The notes beneath the pieces are model-generated. The model was not told where the DNA came from, made no database searches, and saw only the letters and a program-made list of their open reading frames with translations. Below are positions 39,184 to 47,550 of a DNA stretch of 64,000 nucleotides, piece after piece. Both the position numbers and the translations under genes were made by a program. The stretch comes from Lachnospiraceae bacterium (GTDB lineage: Bacteria > Bacillota > Clostridia > Lachnospirales > Lachnospiraceae): the NCBI GenBank assembly GCA_017635395.1, contig JAGBLN010000042.1:1-64000 (forward strand), given 5' to 3'. Numbering within the stretch: position 1 is the stretch's first letter; each line of letters starts with the position of its first letter.

Positions 39184-40077
39184 TCAGCATATTATGGTGA
39201 TCGCGCCCTCCCTTATGGAAAACTTATTCACCCTGGAACCCTTCTCATATTCGCCGTCCAGTGACCAGTCCGGCATATCCTTACATGCGATCTTTACATT
39301 TTTTACTTTTATCATACTTACGAGTCCTGTGGAGAAGTCACGCTCCACAAGAGCCCTCCTGATGGAATCCAGCTCCAGTATGTCGTCAGGATTCATTATC
39401 ATCAGAAGCTCAAAATAGCCGTCTGAAAGATCGACAGAACTCTCCTCGAAATTCATCATGCCGCCCAGAGAATATGTATTGCACAGCGAAACCAGTGAAT
39501 ACACGCCTTCATACTGAACACCGTCAGCCTCTATGGTCATCTCCATAGGCGAAAACTCGCTTAAGTCCTTGATCCCCCCCATAACATATGCAAAATGCCC
39601 CAGCAGATTCTTTACAGCCTGAGGAGTCTCATATGACGTCTTGGAAAAAAGCCCGGTAGTAGCTGTATAGACAAAGCCCCTTCCGTTGAAAACCCCTGTA
39701 TCTATTTTGCGTTCCTTACCTGTCATGATGCGGTGCGCCGCCTCATCCGGCTCTTCCGGAAGACCCAGGCTTGACGCAAAATCGTTGGTCGAGCCAGCCG
39801 GTATATAGCCTATGGGCTTTTCCCAGCCTATGCCGATGCAGCCCTCTATGACTTCATTCAAGGTTCCGTCACCGCCCATGCAGACAATAAGCGAAATATC
39901 ATCACGGGCATGTTTTTTCACCAGTTCCGTGCCGTCACCGCTTTTCTCAGTGAAAAGGATCACGGTCTCATAGCCGTAATCAGAGAACATGATCACTATC
40001 TCGCTGAGCCTGTTCTCCTTACGCTTTATGCCGGCATTTGGATTTATTATAAAAAGTAGTCGCTTGTAGGTTTCCAT
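39184..40077 (-). CDS. diacylglycerol kinase family lipid kinase
   Basis: 297 residues from ATG 40077. Landmarks: LLFIINPNAGIKRKENRL at the N-terminus, CMGGDGTLNEVIEGCIG (nucleotide-binding GGDGT), YIPAGSTNDFASSLGLP, and a second domain with FKTxxGYFELLMIMNP-like strands (DLSDGYFELLMIMNPDD). The family (DgkB/YegS/BmrU) phosphorylates diacylglycerol or related lipids in lipid recycling. There is no ribosome binding site before the ATG; an extended -10 promoter lies so close that the transcript would carry only about 3 leader bases. A TTG at 40098 with GGGGGA upstream is an alternative start but would lie within the promoter. Confidence 0.9.
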   Translation of the reverse strand: METYKRLLFIINPNAGIKRKENRLSEIVIMFSDYGYETVILFTEKSGDGTELVKKHARDDISLIVCMGGDGTLNEVIEGCIGIGWEKPIGYIPAGSTNDFASSLGLPEEPDEAAHRIMTGKERKIDTGVFNGRGFVYTATTGLFSKTSYETPQAVKNLLGHFAYVMGGIKDLSEFSPMEMTIEADGVQYEGVYSLVSLCNTYSLGGMMNFEESSVDLSDGYFELLMIMNPDDILELDSIRRALVERDFSTGLVSMIKVKNVKIACKDMPDWSLDGEYEKGSRVNKFSIREGAITIIC

Positions 40078-40086
40078 AATGTATAT

Positions 40087-40095
40087 ATTATAGCA
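40087..40095 (-). promoter_or_regulatory. extended -10 promoter giving a near-leaderless mRNA
   Basis: Minus-strand TGCTATAAT ends 9 bases before the ATG at 40077. Initiation seven bases downstream (about 40080) would leave three untranslated bases. It follows directly on the T tract of the htpG terminator. No convincing -35 box is visible, as is usual for extended -10 promoters. Confidence 0.6.
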
Positions 40096-40096
40096 C

Positions 40097-40130
40097 AAAA
40101 AATCCCCCGCCGAATACTTTCAGCGAGGGA
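40097..40130 (-). terminator. intrinsic terminator of htpG
   Basis: Minus-strand TCCCTCGCTG and CGGCGGGGGA form a stem with two G-U pairs around an 8-base loop, followed by six T residues; 15 bases after the htpG stop. Confidence 0.88.
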
Positions 40131-40144
40131 TTTACGTTCAATAT

Positions 40145-42244
40145 TTATGCCAGCAGGGACAGAAGCTTGTTGGACCTTGCAACGAACTTGGTCATTGCAT
40201 CGGGATCCAGGGGCTCGTTCTGGAGACGGGCAAGATCGTAGAGCTGCTCGAAGAGAAGCTGTGAGTTCTCGCTGTCCTGATCTGCCAGTATCTTCTGGAC
40301 AAGCTTATTTGATGTATTCAGGATAAGGGTCTGGCCTTCCTTCGGGAAGCCGCCCATATCGAGACCGTTTGACGCATACATCTTCATCATATCCTGCATA
40401 CGCCTTGACTCCTCGGAAACCGTAAGGAGCGAAGAAATATCCTTATTCTTGAGCTTGTCAGCCTTTACAGTGATGTTGTCCTTCTTGATAGTCTTCTTGA
40501 AGATCTTCTCAAGGATCTTGGTCTGTTCAGCCAGTTCCTCCTCTACCTTGCCGGACTTCTTAGCAGTCAGGTCATCGGTGATCTCAGCATCTATGCGCAG
40601 GAAGTGGATGTTCTCGTTTTTCCTCTCAAGCTGCTGCATGAAAGGCTGGTCGATATTGTCCTTGAGCACGACAGCAGTCTTTTTTGCCTTCCGGAACATA
40701 TTCACATACTGGCTCTGCTGCTGCATGTCGGTTACGTAGAATATCTTCTTTTCCCTAGGCTCTTCAGCTTCAGCCTCATCATCCGGTGACTTCTTCTCGT
40801 CATCGCTTACGATCTCAGCCTCTACCTTGTTGCCGTCTTCATCAACAGCATTCTCTTCGGACTCACCGTCCTCTGTATCGATAGGCTTAACCTCAAGGCA
40901 CTCAGGCAGTGTCATGTACTTGCTGTCAATGTCCTTAAAGAGGATGTAGTCAGTCATCTTCTCGCAGAACTTGTCATCCTTTAAGCAGCCATACTTGATG
41001 AAGGGGCTGATATCATCCCAGTACTTCTCGTACTCTTCACGCTCTGTCTTGCACATTCCGGCAAGCTTGTCAGCAACCTTCTTGGAAATGTACTCGGAAA
41101 TCTTCTTTACGAAACCGTCATTCTGCAGTGCTGATCTGGAAACGTTAAGAGGAAGATCCGGACAGTCGATAACGCCCTTTAAGAGCATCAGATACTCAGG
41201 AATAACTTCCTTGATGTTGTCTGCTATGAACACCTGATTGTTGTAAAGCTTTATCACGCCCTCAATGGACTCAAATTCCATATTGATGCGGGGGAAGTAA
41301 AGTATACCCTTTAAGTTAAAGGGATAGTCCATGTTCAGATGTATCCAGAAAAGCGGCTCCTTATAATCGTGGAATACCTTTCTGTAGAAGTCCAGATACT
41401 CGTCCTTTGTGCACTCATTGGGATGCTTTGCCCAGAGAGGTGTGGTATCATTCAGGGCTACAGGGCGCTTCTTTATCTTAAGCTTGTCCTCGCTCTTTTC
41501 CTTGCTGGTGTCTTCATTTCCATCAGCATCTTTAGGATATGTGCCGGGGATTTCTTCCAGTACCTCGTCTGTATCAAGCTTCTCAGAAACCTTGATGGTC
41601 TCGGTCAGCTCCTCGCCTTCTTTTGTAAGGAATATCTCATAAGGCATGAAGGAGCAGTACTTCTTCAGTACGTCCTCAGCCTCATACTTATTACAGTACT
41701 TGGTGCAGTCCTCGGATACATGAAGGGTGATCTCAGTTCCCACTTCTGTCCTGCTGCCCTCTGTCATCTCATAATCGGTACCGCCGTTGCAGCTCCAGTG
41801 AACAGGCTTCTCGCCCTCACGGTATGAAAGGGTATCGATCTCAACTTCCTCGGCTACCATGAATGCGGAATAGAATCCCAGACCGAAATGGCCGATAATC
41901 TGATCCTCATTAGCTTTATCCTTATACTTCTCAATGAAATCCGTTGCTCCGGAAAATGCGATCTGGTTGATATACTCCTCAACTTCCTTCTCGCTCATAC
42001 CGAGACCGTTATCAATAACCTTGATGGTCTTGTTCTCAGGGCTTACGATGACCTCGATCTTACCCTTGTAGCCGTCAGGAAGGCTGTACTCTCCCATCAT
42101 ATCCAGCTTTTTTAATTTTGTGATGGCGTCAGAGCCGTTGCTGACCAGCTCCCTGTAAAAGATATCCTGATCAGAATACATCCATTTTTTAATGATCGGG
42201 AAAATATTCTCGCTGCTGATTGATAAGCTTCCCTTACTTGCCAT
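40145..42244 (-). CDS. htpG: HtpG, Hsp90-family chaperone
   Basis: 699 residues from ATG 42244 (MASKGSLSISSENIFPIIKK), chosen because the family begins there and AAAGG lies about 12 bases upstream; the frame to 42334 adds 30 residues of leader-like sequence. GHKL ATPase motifs: RELVSNGSDAITKLK, VIDNGLGMSEKEV, FGLGFYSAFMVA, GTEITLH. The middle domain has PLWAKHP and RINMEFESIEGVIKLYNNQVF. There is an acidic Glu/Asp-rich insertion around residues 475-520 (EDGESEENAVDEDGNKVEAE), longer than in typical bacterial HtpG. Expression should be heat-inducible via HrcA because a perfect CIRCE and a sigma-A promoter lie upstream. Confidence 0.96.
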   Translation of the reverse strand: MASKGSLSISSENIFPIIKKWMYSDQDIFYRELVSNGSDAITKLKKLDMMGEYSLPDGYKGKIEVIVSPENKTIKVIDNGLGMSEKEVEEYINQIAFSGATDFIEKYKDKANEDQIIGHFGLGFYSAFMVAEEVEIDTLSYREGEKPVHWSCNGGTDYEMTEGSRTEVGTEITLHVSEDCTKYCNKYEAEDVLKKYCSFMPYEIFLTKEGEELTETIKVSEKLDTDEVLEEIPGTYPKDADGNEDTSKEKSEDKLKIKKRPVALNDTTPLWAKHPNECTKDEYLDFYRKVFHDYKEPLFWIHLNMDYPFNLKGILYFPRINMEFESIEGVIKLYNNQVFIADNIKEVIPEYLMLLKGVIDCPDLPLNVSRSALQNDGFVKKISEYISKKVADKLAGMCKTEREEYEKYWDDISPFIKYGCLKDDKFCEKMTDYILFKDIDSKYMTLPECLEVKPIDTEDGESEENAVDEDGNKVEAEIVSDDEKKSPDDEAEAEEPREKKIFYVTDMQQQSQYVNMFRKAKKTAVVLKDNIDQPFMQQLERKNENIHFLRIDAEITDDLTAKKSGKVEEELAEQTKILEKIFKKTIKKDNITVKADKLKNKDISSLLTVSEESRRMQDMMKMYASNGLDMGGFPKEGQTLILNTSNKLVQKILADQDSENSQLLFEQLYDLARLQNEPLDPDAMTKFVARSNKLLSLLA

Positions 42245-42358
42245 TTTGATACACATCCTTTCTTTTATATGATTCTTTATAAATGCTTTTCTGTCTGCGA
42301 TCCGTACCGGTTCTCCACTGCTCATCCCGGACATACGAACCGCTTTTTCATAATAAAG

Positions 42359-42387
42359 AGTTTAAGACCGGCAACGAAAAAAGTCAA
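42359..42387 (-). promoter_or_regulatory. sigma-A promoter of htpG
   Basis: Minus-strand TTGACT (42387-42382), 17-base spacer, TAAACT (42364-42359). Starts about 110 bases before the htpG ATG and lies just downstream of the CIRCE element. Confidence 0.75.
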
Positions 42388-42394
42388 GAGAAAA

Positions 42395-42421
42395 TTAGCA
42401 CTCATTTTTATTGAGTGCTAA
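42395..42421. promoter_or_regulatory. CIRCE element (HrcA operator)
   Basis: Perfect TTAGCACTC-N9-GAGTGCTAA, matching the HrcA consensus in every base. It abuts the htpG -35 box, so HrcA should block this promoter under non-stress conditions. Confidence 0.97.
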
Positions 42422-42474
42422 CAAATCATTTAAAACCACTCCCTCCTGATCCTGAGCTCCGTTGTACCAACACA

Positions 42475-42542
42475 ATTCCACTCACACTCGGCTGCGGTGG
42501 AATGATTTGCTAAAATATGCTATAGTAAGCCAAGGCTTACTA
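42475..42542 (+). promoter_or_regulatory. promoter/operator region of the plus-strand GGDEF gene
   Basis: An extended -10 TGCTATAGT (42518-42526) is followed by a perfect 9-base palindrome TAGTAAGCC-AA-GGCTTACTA (42523-42542), which overlaps the -10 end and the expected start site, a classic repressor position. A further inverted repeat ATTCCAC/GTGGAAT (42475-42481, 42497-42503) lies just upstream. No regulator can be named. The remainder of the gap between htpG and this gene holds only the CIRCE and htpG promoter. Confidence 0.45.
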
Positions 42543-42626
42543 CATTACCGTTATGCGTATGCGTACATATCATACATATTACACAAATTATCAGAGAAAT
42601 ATAAAAATAGTACCGGAGATATTATT

Positions 42627-44048
42627 ATGGAAATGACAGTAGAGTTGTTTGACAGCATAATAAACACATCGCAGGACTGCGTATTCTGGAAGGATAATGA
42701 ACGCAGGTTTCTAGGTGTAAACCAGGCTTTTCTGGATTTCTACGGTTTTGAATCAGCAGATATCCTCATTGGAAAAACCGACGAAGATATGGGATGGCAT
42801 TCAGATCCTGAGCCTTTTAAACACGATGAACTTCTTGTCCTCTCCGGCAGAAGCACCTATAAAGTCCAGGGAAAATGTTTTATCCGCGGTGAAGAAAGGG
42901 ATATCATTGCATCCAAACGTCCTCTGTATGAAGGAGACAAAATAGTAGGACTTGTGGGCAGTTTCGTGGATATCACGGATGTGCTGCGCAGGAAAAACGG
43001 TGCGGACAGTTCCCAAGTCGTATATACGAGAGAGAGACTCCGTAAGTTCAGTTTCTTTGACCACCTCATTGATGAGATCAGCCTGGATGAAATCCTGGAT
43101 CCGCTGACTGGGGTCCTGTCACGCGCCTACTCCATGAAATTCGTCAGAGCGCTCATCGCTGATAAGACACCCTTTACTTTTACGATACTGGACCTGGATA
43201 ATTTCAAATTCATCAATGACAGCTATGGCCACAGTGCAGGCGACACAGTATTAAAAACAGTTACAATGGAGCTGGCTGATTTTGCTGACGGCTTCGGACT
43301 GGTCGGGCGTTTCGGCGGAGACGAACTGTTGCTTATCGACCTTAAGAATACCGATCCGGATTCAAAAATCAATTTCTTTGAAAAACTGTATACCAACTCC
43401 TCTGCACTGCGGATCAAAGTCCGCTTCGACAACGGTTCCTCTCTCATCACGGGAACTTCCGGATGTGCTACATTCCCCAATGATTCCGACAACTTTACGG
43501 ATCTGTTCGGAATCGTCGACAAAATGCTCTATCTTGGGAAAAGCCGTGGACGTAACTGCTATACTATCTATGACGAATCCGAACACAAAAATGTAGAGAT
43601 TTCCAAAATTGCAAAACATGGTGTTTTTTCTTCCATGCACAGGCTAAGGCTCGACACGGAAAATGCTGTGGGTTTTGAGAATAAAATGAAAACCGTAATG
43701 CCCCTGTTAGCAGATATACTGCAGGTACGTGACATGTACTATGTCCTTGAAAACAGAAGAATGAAAGCTGTCAACGACATTTCTTTCAACGGAGATGCCG
43801 GCGATATCGCACAGCTTATGACCGGAGACATCTTCTCCGAGAATACACTTGAACGTGTCGAGAAGGATTCCCCCATATTCTATGATACGCTTCAGAAGAA
43901 CGGTTTTGAATCTGCAATGGTAGTCAGGATCAGAAAGTCAGACATCGTATACGGCTATCTCATCTGCGCCGTGGAAAGAAGCAACCGCATATGGCAGGAA
44001 AACGAATGTGCCATACTCTACTATCTGGCCGGATTGCTGTCGGAGTAA
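42627..44048 (+). CDS. PAS-GGDEF diguanylate cyclase
   Basis: 473 residues from ATG 42627, six bases after CGGAGAT; the upstream frame to 42462 crosses the promoter and is rejected. An N-terminal PAS domain (about 5-120) opens LFDSIINTSQDCVFWKDNER and ends VGSFVDITD. The GGDEF domain (about 150-320) has DPLTGVLSR, DLDNFKFINDSYGHSAGD and the signature GGDEL, a tolerated variant, so cyclase activity is likely. A C-terminal GAF-like domain (about 345-470) may sense a small ligand. No membrane segment. It is the only long gene on the plus strand and is transcribed divergently from htpG. Confidence 0.9.
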   Translation: MEMTVELFDSIINTSQDCVFWKDNERRFLGVNQAFLDFYGFESADILIGKTDEDMGWHSDPEPFKHDELLVLSGRSTYKVQGKCFIRGEERDIIASKRPLYEGDKIVGLVGSFVDITDVLRRKNGADSSQVVYTRERLRKFSFFDHLIDEISLDEILDPLTGVLSRAYSMKFVRALIADKTPFTFTILDLDNFKFINDSYGHSAGDTVLKTVTMELADFADGFGLVGRFGGDELLLIDLKNTDPDSKINFFEKLYTNSSALRIKVRFDNGSSLITGTSGCATFPNDSDNFTDLFGIVDKMLYLGKSRGRNCYTIYDESEHKNVEISKIAKHGVFSSMHRLRLDTENAVGFENKMKTVMPLLADILQVRDMYYVLENRRMKAVNDISFNGDAGDIAQLMTGDIFSENTLERVEKDSPIFYDTLQKNGFESAMVVRIRKSDIVYGYLICAVERSNRIWQENECAILYYLAGLLSE

Positions 44049-44102
44049 GGCGGCTGATTTCTTCAGTAGATATTCCATATTTTTGGTTTATCAGAATGTA
44101 TT

Positions 44103-44261
44103 TTATAAATCTTCTTCCCCGCTCTCTGCGCAGACAGCCACCGTAATTCCGAATGTATAATCCTTATCCCTGATAGTTCTTGCCACATCCTTCTTCTGCA
44201 GAATATATCCGGACTCTTTTCTGCATTTTATGCAAAACTCTCTCCTGCATGTTTCTGCCAT
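44103..44261 (-). pseudogene. N-terminal remnant of a YgiT-type zinc-finger (PanA-like) antitoxin
   Basis: 52 codons from ATG 44261. The product has CIKCRKESGYILQKKDVART, then IRDKDYTFGITVAVCAES, then a stop. This matches the opening of antitoxins that combine a YgiT-like zinc finger with a SocA/Panacea domain (CxxCRK...Y.LQKK...TIRDKEYTF.ITAA.C.ECG). The last Cys of the second CxxC is Ser here, and the HTH and Panacea parts are missing, so it is a degenerate fragment. It begins 6 bases after the stop of the glycine-zipper gene and lies at the edge of the accessory island. The strip 44049-44102 holds nothing else. Confidence 0.55.
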
Positions 44262-44267
44262 AATTTG

Positions 44268-46634
44268 TCACGTACCAAGCCCTTCTTCAAAAGAACTCTT
44301 GAACTTATTCATGCTTTTCATTGCAATCTTCATCGCATGTGCTGACTCATCCATATTCTTTATCTCGGCCTTCAATTTTTTCTTTTCTTCTTTGGGCACA
44401 ACATTTTCACGCAGCTTAAGTTCTACAGCTTTCTTTTCTAATTTGGCTATGTTTTCCACATACTTCTCGTATACATAATCAGAATATTCTATGTCATGTT
44501 CATCATTCAAAAAGATTTCATACATCGATACCATGAGTTTTGCTGACTGAAGTATAGTAGCCTTCTTTCCCATGACCCCGACAGCACTTACCGTGGCACC
44601 TGCACCTGCACCAACACCGATTCCATTCAGGGCTCCGCCACCAACAATAGCCATTGTCCCACCTGCCATTCCCATACCTCCAACTGCAATCGCCCCGCCG
44701 CCAAGATATGCAAGACATGCACTTGTAAGTGCGGCACCGCTAAGTCCTGCAAATTGCGTTCCAACCAGCGCAACTGCAATTGCCGGTGCAAACATTCCGG
44801 CAGTTGCGACTGTCGCAACTGCAATTACAGCCGTAACCGCAAATCCCGTTAATGTTGATTTTAATACCTCATTCAGCTCTCTCACTACCCTATTGTATGT
44901 TTTCCGCAGCCTTGCAACATAACCGGCACTGCAAAATCTGTATGATAATTCCGTATCCAGAAAAGTATCACCTGCATCTTTTTTATATCCAACCATAGGA
45001 TTACTAAGCGGCTGATATTTTTTACTAGGAACATCGTTGCCTTTCTTGTCCTTTTCAAGACTAAGAGCATAGTAAGGCTCAAATAACATTGCCTCCAGAA
45101 GAACTAACCTGAACCAGGTTCCGTCCGGCTGCTTTGAAGCAATCAGTTTAATCAGTTCATCCTGCTCATACCAGTGAAGCTTTACACTATTATCATTGAC
45201 AAAGCTTGAAAAGCCCATTTCCATATAGCTTTTCCACTCTTTTACCCACTCAAGTTTCAGTTGCTTTGCCGCTTTGCCACTTCCAAGTGAACCGGTATTC
45301 CGTATATCATTCAGAGTCTTCAGAAGTTCTACATTATAAAGAATTTCCGTCTGCTCGACTGTGAGGCCGAATTTCTCAACTCTGTCTGTATCCCCCAGCT
45401 TGTCGTATATTTTTCTATCAGCGTCAGTATATGTATTCCTTTGTATCTCCTCATACATAGCCTTTATCTGCTTAACATTACGGAGTTTTAAGTAATTTAC
45501 GACCTCGCTACCAAGTGCAACAGTAAACCGTCCTACGCCCACATAATTTACCGAAATGAAATACTTCTCAGTAATAACAGCCTCTGTTAAATCTATGGCC
45601 GTAAATACACCAGTGGATACTAACAGCATTCTTGAAACCGTCTGATTATTAAAGGGAACTATACTCTTCCAATTAATGCTTCCCATTTCAGCCAGCGACT
45701 TAACCCTGTTCTGCCGCATCAGCGCACAGAAACGGCGGACAAAATAAAATGTCCTCACAACACATTCATTTGCGATTACGGGAAGTGCCTGTCTTCCAAG
45801 CTCTGCCACTGCACCAAGCTCACCACGAAAATCCATTTTAAGCTCTGTACCTTTTATAAGCTTTCCTGCTTTATCCCGTTTTGCAAACAATGTCCCATTA
45901 AATATTTTCGAAATGAATACTGACAGATTTTCATCATTTACGGAAATATCTCTTATAAACGGAATTGATGATACTTCTTTAGCCATAGATAATACCGGTC
46001 CCGGTATGCCGGTTCCCCCACTTAGTCCGGCTGAGCCGCTTGACCCTGCCACATCACTTACTAAATGGAAAAACCATATTACAGTACCTCTAAAAATTTT
46101 ATCAGGTATATTTTTCCCGATAAAAATTTTACTTTTCTCCGGAACAGGAACAGCGATAAACCTTCCTGATGTATCAGTTCCATACGATAAACCGGTGAAC
46201 TGTGTCAAAAGCGAAAAAATCAATCCTGCAACGGTGGGGTGATGTGCGAAATCCCTCAAATGATGCTGAAGTCCGCCTCCGAAATCCGGTGTATTTCCAT
46301 CAGCCGGAATCGGGAACCTGGATTCAAGAAACTTTACCGCACCACCAATATCATTGCTCCTGCCGCCTAACAGTTTTGAAATGCTTATCACAAATTTTTC
46401 CACTTGGGAACTTGAACATGATCTTCCCCTCGCAAGGTTAAGTTCACCGACCCACAGAATGTCCAATATGCCACTGATAATCCCCGCGGCAGTTGCGACA
46501 AAATAGTCTATCCTGTCTGCCTGACTCGATAATAACTCTATTTCTTTATCGAGTTCAAATACCGTTTTTTCAATTTCAGCTGATGCAGCATGTCTGCCGT
46601 CAAGCAGCTCCACAGATATTTCATTTTTTGCCAT
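44268..46634 (-). CDS. HerA-system protein with glycine-zipper membrane region
   Basis: 788 residues. The N-terminal part (1-240) has DRIDYFVATAAGIISGILDI and a striking motif FGGGLQHHLRDFAHHPTVAG followed by LIFSLLTQFTG; a later stretch is IWFFHLVSDVAGSSGSAG. Residues about 595-682 are an almost continuous Gly/Ala/Val-rich hydrophobic segment (VIAVATVATAGMFAPAIAVA ... AVGGMGMAGGTMAIVGGGAL) resembling glycine-zipper pore formers. A charged, coiled-coil C-terminus follows (about 725-788). I do not recognise a named family. As the last full gene of the four-gene HerA operon it is a candidate membrane-acting effector. GGAGA lies about 10 bases before the ATG. Confidence 0.6.
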   Translation of the reverse strand: MAKNEISVELLDGRHAASAEIEKTVFELDKEIELLSSQADRIDYFVATAAGIISGILDILWVGELNLARGRSCSSSQVEKFVISISKLLGGRSNDIGGAVKFLESRFPIPADGNTPDFGGGLQHHLRDFAHHPTVAGLIFSLLTQFTGLSYGTDTSGRFIAVPVPEKSKIFIGKNIPDKIFRGTVIWFFHLVSDVAGSSGSAGLSGGTGIPGPVLSMAKEVSSIPFIRDISVNDENLSVFISKIFNGTLFAKRDKAGKLIKGTELKMDFRGELGAVAELGRQALPVIANECVVRTFYFVRRFCALMRQNRVKSLAEMGSINWKSIVPFNNQTVSRMLLVSTGVFTAIDLTEAVITEKYFISVNYVGVGRFTVALGSEVVNYLKLRNVKQIKAMYEEIQRNTYTDADRKIYDKLGDTDRVEKFGLTVEQTEILYNVELLKTLNDIRNTGSLGSGKAAKQLKLEWVKEWKSYMEMGFSSFVNDNSVKLHWYEQDELIKLIASKQPDGTWFRLVLLEAMLFEPYYALSLEKDKKGNDVPSKKYQPLSNPMVGYKKDAGDTFLDTELSYRFCSAGYVARLRKTYNRVVRELNEVLKSTLTGFAVTAVIAVATVATAGMFAPAIAVALVGTQFAGLSGAALTSACLAYLGGGAIAVGGMGMAGGTMAIVGGGALNGIGVGAGAGATVSAVGVMGKKATILQSAKLMVSMYEIFLNDEHDIEYSDYVYEKYVENIAKLEKKAVELKLRENVVPKEEKKKLKAEIKNMDESAHAMKIAMKSMNKFKSSFEEGLGT

Positions 46635-46713
46635 CCAAATATTTCTCCAAATTTTATCCAGCTACCTGTTCAAATAAAATCAATGCGTTTCTCCCATCTA
46701 TGCCGGCAAATAA

Positions 46714-47550
46714 TCAATCATCAAAAATAATTTCATCCGGAAGTTCAAGTTCTGCGTTGAATTCCACTATAGAAGATTTCATCTTTTCTGCTGCCTCGTC
46801 TCCTCCAAGTTCAGCCGCCTTGTTAATGGCGTTGCTAGCCATATCCTTCATGCTGTCCTTAAGCTGTTCAATTTCATCCGAATGTTCTTCAAGTATCACA
46901 CCGCCGACATCTACTAATGTTCTATAAGCACCAACTGCAATAGTATATCCTACAGTCTCCCCCACCGCAGGAGCACCTTTTAAAACGCCATCGGTAAGCA
47001 GTTCAGCCGCAAGCCCCACTCCAAATCCTTCCAATCTGCCCAAAGTACCTGCTAAGTTTTCTCCAAGATCATAAGCCATTTCATTAAGACCAATCTCACC
47101 TTTGCCATACGCAACAACGAGATCGCAGGAAGAGATGCCAAATTCTACTAGCTTCTCAGGAATATCACATCCAAGATCTGTAAGAGATCCCAGTAATTTT
47201 TCAGCAGATGCTGTTAATATAGCTCCTACCTCATTAGAAATGAAACCTGTCCCGTCCTGATTTTTTGCTTTGATATCTCCAATTGCCTGATCGATTGTTT
47301 TTTCCCCTTCAAAGCAATCAATTATTCCTTCAACAGTGGATGTTGCAGCAGCTATAGCCGATGAAACGTCAAAGTTTTCAATATCTGCTTCAGGTGATTT
47401 AAGTATCAGTTCTTCTGATTCATCAAAATCAGTATCAAGCTTTTCTTCTTGATCATCAAAATCAAATTTGATTTCCCCTATTTCATTTGATTCTGCCATC
47501 TCATTCAGTTCTTCTGCTGATCCCAGCTCATTATTAAATCCGTTATGCAT
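46714..47550 (-). CDS. acidic HerA-system protein of unknown function
   Basis: 278 residues from ATG 47550, six bases after GGAGGTG; the site overlaps the last codons of the HerA gene (8-base overlap). The N-terminal 60 residues are very acidic (FDFDDQEEKLDTDFDESEEL), the middle is helical and Gly/Ala-rich (GLAAELLTDGVLKGAPAVGE; TVGYTIAVGAYRTLVDVGG), and the end is acidic again (ELELPDEIIFDD). There is no signal peptide. The amphipathic, glycine-rich middle could insert in or associate with a membrane, or it may be a regulator or immunity partner of the glycine-zipper protein encoded 79 bases on. Not recognised. Confidence 0.6.
   Translation of the reverse strand: MHNGFNNELGSAEELNEMAESNEIGEIKFDFDDQEEKLDTDFDESEELILKSPEADIENFDVSSAIAAATSTVEGIIDCFEGEKTIDQAIGDIKAKNQDGTGFISNEVGAILTASAEKLLGSLTDLGCDIPEKLVEFGISSCDLVVAYGKGEIGLNEMAYDLGENLAGTLGRLEGFGVGLAAELLTDGVLKGAPAVGETVGYTIAVGAYRTLVDVGGVILEEHSDEIEQLKDSMKDMASNAINKAAELGGDEAAEKMKSSIVEFNAELELPDEIIFDD

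Noticed and set aside
42462-42626. Upstream extension of the plus-strand GGDEF gene
   Set aside because: It would run through the extended -10 promoter and palindrome, and the added residues do not belong to the PAS domain; ATG 42627 has a proper ribosome binding site.
44572-44922. Ala/Pro-rich plus-strand ORF
   Set aside because: It is the reverse image of the glycine-zipper codons in the minus-strand gene; low complexity explains its length.
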